Assembly (NCBI GenBank): GCA_016926955.1
Contig: JAFGNN010000064.1
Coordinates: forward strand, 1 to 35,346
Source of the DNA: Spirochaetales bacterium
Lineage (GTDB): Bacteria; Spirochaetota; Spirochaetia; Treponematales; UBA12059
DNA: 35,346 nt
Reading direction: 5' to 3'
Shown: in pieces, positions 33,417 through 35,346 of the stretch
Numbering within the stretch: position 1 is the first letter of the stretch
Layout of the letters: each line of letters opens with the position of its first letter
Position numbers and translations under genes: made by a program
Notes under the pieces: generated by a model
What the model was told of the DNA's origin: nothing
Database searches by the model: none
Seen by the model: only the letters and a program-made list of their open reading frames with translations

Positions 33417-35346
33417 ATGTGCGGCGTCGTTTCCCTCTGCTACAAGGACGAAAAGACCGGCCTCGGCTTCGAGGCTTCGGAGCTGCTCAAGCGGCTCGAG
33501 TACCGCGGCTACGATTCCACGGGCGCTTCCTTCATCGGCGCCGACCGGAACATCGTCCTGCTCAAGAAGGTGGGCGCTCCGAGCGTCGTCACGAAGGAGC
33601 TCGACATGCCCGGCCGCTCGGGGCAGCGCTTCATAGGCCAGGTCCGCTGGGCCACCTACGGCGCGGTGGACGAGCGCAACTCGCAGCCGCACGAGGTGGA
33701 CTGCAAGATCCACATGGTGGGCGCCCACAACGGCAACATCTCCAACACGGACAGCCTCCACGCGGAGCTCGAAGCCCAGGGTCACCGCCTCAAGAGCGAG
33801 AACGACGGCGAGATCGTGGTTCATCTGGTGGAGGACGCCATCGCCGCCAACCGGGCGGAGCCCGAGCCGCTCGTCGCCGCCGGCCGTCGCGCGCTCGCGG
33901 CGGCGGGGCTCGAGGCAGCCCCCGTGCCCGACGCGGTGCTGCTCATGGTGGACGCCGCCCGAAAGGCCGAATCCCGCGCCGACGGTTCCTACGCGGCCTG
34001 CGTGGCGGACCCGGAAGTGCCGGGCTGCGTCGCCATCAAGTCCGGATCCTCGCTCTACGCGGGCATCGGCGCCGACGCCAACGGCCCCTTCGTCGTGGTG
34101 TCGAGCGACCTGACCTCGGTCCTTTCCAAGACGCGCACCCTGATTCCCCTGGCCGAGGGCGAGGGCCTCTGGTACACCCACGACGACTACGTCGTCTTCA
34201 GCCTCGGCGGCGAGCTCCGCTTCTCGAAGCCGCGGCCGAAGCGCTCGAAGCTCGACGTAAAGGAGACCGCGCTCGACCCGAAGTACACATATTTCATGGA
34301 GCAGGAAATATCCTCGACGCCCGCCAACGTGGATCGCATCCGCCGCTATTACACCCGCGACCCGGAAGCCGACGCGCTCGAGGCGGCCTTCGAGGACAAG
34401 CGCGACATCGCCAAGGAGGCGGCCGACCGCGTGCTCGCCCTCTCCGACGAGGAATCCGCCGCGAAGCTGGCCGCCGGAGTCGACGCGGCGTTCGGCGACG
34501 CGCCCTGGCGCGAGCTCGCATCGCACGTGCGCGAGCGCGGCATAAGGGTGCCGGGCGAATTCGCGTCCGACGACAAAGCCTTCCTGGCCGAGCTCGAAAA
34601 GGCCGCGCCTTCGCGCCGCGCCGACCTCGCCCTGCTCGACTCGGTCCTCGTCTGGCGGAAGCGCCGCGCGGTGCTGCGCCGCCTCGGCGAGCTCCGCGAA
34701 GCCGTGCGCGAAACCGCGAACTCGGGCGGCCGCGTGTACCTGGTGGCCTCGGGCACTTCGTTCCACGCCGCCCTGACCGCGGCCTACTTCTTCGACCACC
34801 TGGCGCGGATTCCGGTGTACCCCTGCAATCCGGGACAGTTCCGCTCGATGTACCTCGGCACCCTGTCCGACCGCGACCTGGTCGTCGCCATCACCCAGTC
34901 CGGCGAGACGAAGGATCTGGTGGACATCCTGCAGGACGCCCGGGAAAAAGCCCCGCGCGTCAGGCGCGCCTCGCTCGTCAACAACGAGAACTCGCGCATT
35001 CCCCAGGAGCTTTCCGACTTCTACCTGCCCATACTCTGCGGACCGGAAATCGCCGTCGCGGCCACCAAGAGCTTCACGAGCCAGGCGCTCATACTCTGGC
35101 TCGTCGCCTCGGGCTTCCGCGCGGGCGAGGCAGAAATCCGCGAAAAGCTCGCGCGCGCGGAGCGACTGGTCGAGGACACCATCGCGCACACCCTGCCCGC
35201 TGTCGAGGAGGCCGCGCGCCGCCTCGCCTTCGAGGCCTCGATCCACGTGCTCGGCACGGGCCTGTTCGGGCTCGCGCGCGAGGGCGCGCTCAAGATCCGC
35301 GAGGTGGTGCTCTGCCACGCCGAGGGCTACGACGCGGCCGAGTTCA
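33417..35346 (+). CDS. GlmS-like glutamine-fructose-6-phosphate aminotransferase with insertion, 3' end missing
   Basis: 643 codons are present before the window ends, already longer than E. coli GlmS (609). The N-terminal glutaminase has Cys2 (MCGVVSL), EYRGYDSTG, RWATYG (His in most GlmS, here Tyr), and GAHNGNISN. Next come FMEQEISSTPANVDR near 292 and, near 445, the first sugar isomerase (SIS) domain VASGTSFHAAL, then ITQSGETKDL, GPEIAVAATKSF and the catalytic EGALKIREVVLCHAEGYDAAEF. E. coli has about 45 residues between the EIYEQP block and CGTSYHA; here there are about 154, a helical, charged insertion. It should make glucosamine-6-phosphate for cell-wall and surface sugars. Start: AAAGGA about nine bases before the ATG. 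The insertion may mean a related aminotransferase, so no symbol is given. Confidence 0.9.
   Translation, partial: MCGVVSLCYKDEKTGLGFEASELLKRLEYRGYDSTGASFIGADRNIVLLKKVGAPSVVTKELDMPGRSGQRFIGQVRWATYGAVDERNSQPHEVDCKIHMVGAHNGNISNTDSLHAELEAQGHRLKSENDGEIVVHLVEDAIAANRAEPEPLVAAGRRALAAAGLEAAPVPDAVLLMVDAARKAESRADGSYAACVADPEVPGCVAIKSGSSLYAGIGADANGPFVVVSSDLTSVLSKTRTLIPLAEGEGLWYTHDDYVVFSLGGELRFSKPRPKRSKLDVKETALDPKYTYFMEQEISSTPANVDRIRRYYTRDPEADALEAAFEDKRDIAKEAADRVLALSDEESAAKLAAGVDAAFGDAPWRELASHVRERGIRVPGEFASDDKAFLAELEKAAPSRRADLALLDSVLVWRKRRAVLRRLGELREAVRETANSGGRVYLVASGTSFHAALTAAYFFDHLARIPVYPCNPGQFRSMYLGTLSDRDLVVAITQSGETKDLVDILQDAREKAPRVRRASLVNNENSRIPQELSDFYLPILCGPEIAVAATKSFTSQALILWLVASGFRAGEAEIREKLARAERLVEDTIAHTLPAVEEAARRLAFEASIHVLGTGLFGLAREGALKIREVVLCHAEGYDAAEF

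Overview
The window is about 35 kb of very GC-rich bacterial chromosome, densely packed with genes on both strands. It looks like an ordinary chromosomal region, with no phage, insertion sequence, CRISPR array, rRNA or tRNA that I can see. The gene content points to a motile, diderm, heavily sensory bacterium: two methyl-accepting chemotaxis proteins, three histidine kinases, a CsgG-like exported protein, a secreted DUF4139 protein, and a possible FliG-related protein. A GC-rich spirochaete is my best guess from this mix (DUF4256, LarA-like enzyme, DHOD-like protein, M29 aminopeptidase, SbcB, long GlmS-like enzyme). It is an inference, not shown by any marker gene here.

Layout. 1-2513: a branched-chain-amino-acid-type binding protein (cut by the window edge) followed 5 bases later by a HisKA_2-type histidine kinase. 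2377-3915: a DEAD-box RNA helicase whose tail runs antisense into the kinase gene. 4346-6658: DUF4256 protein, a LarA-type nickel-pincer racemase/epimerase, and behind it a decayed Phd/PIN toxin-antitoxin locus. 6762-9794: divergent DUF4139 and CsgG/PEGA envelope genes. 9857-12394: a cupin and chemotaxis receptor operon. 12656-14482: a 608-aa protein of uncertain function with a FliG-C-like end. 14564-16180: second chemotaxis receptor. 16326-18769: YbeD-like protein, metallo-beta-lactamase-fold hydrolase, then an unknown protein translationally coupled to a six-TM LuxR-type regulator. 18976-21291: M29 aminopeptidase and DHOD-like flavoprotein. 21479-26092: hybrid kinase with receiver and Hpt domains, then RecQ. 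26111-30092: HAD phosphatase, a two-gene secreted/TPR unit, exonuclease I. 30315-33161: MFS transporter and a MASE3 kinase. 33417 to the end: a GlmS-like aminotransferase with an unusual insertion, cut by the window edge.

Two patterns stand out. First, genes with a Shine-Dalgarno (mostly GGAGG) and genes without one separate cleanly. The ones without it (phd-like antitoxin, CsgG-like, YbeD-like, the unknown before the LuxR gene, recQ, HAD, sbcB, MFS) each have a -10-like hexamer ending 6-7 bases before the start codon, often with a -35-like box 17-18 bases further up. That is the geometry of leaderless mRNAs. Second, the window is rich in signalling inputs but has no stand-alone response regulator, so the kinases must signal to partners elsewhere.
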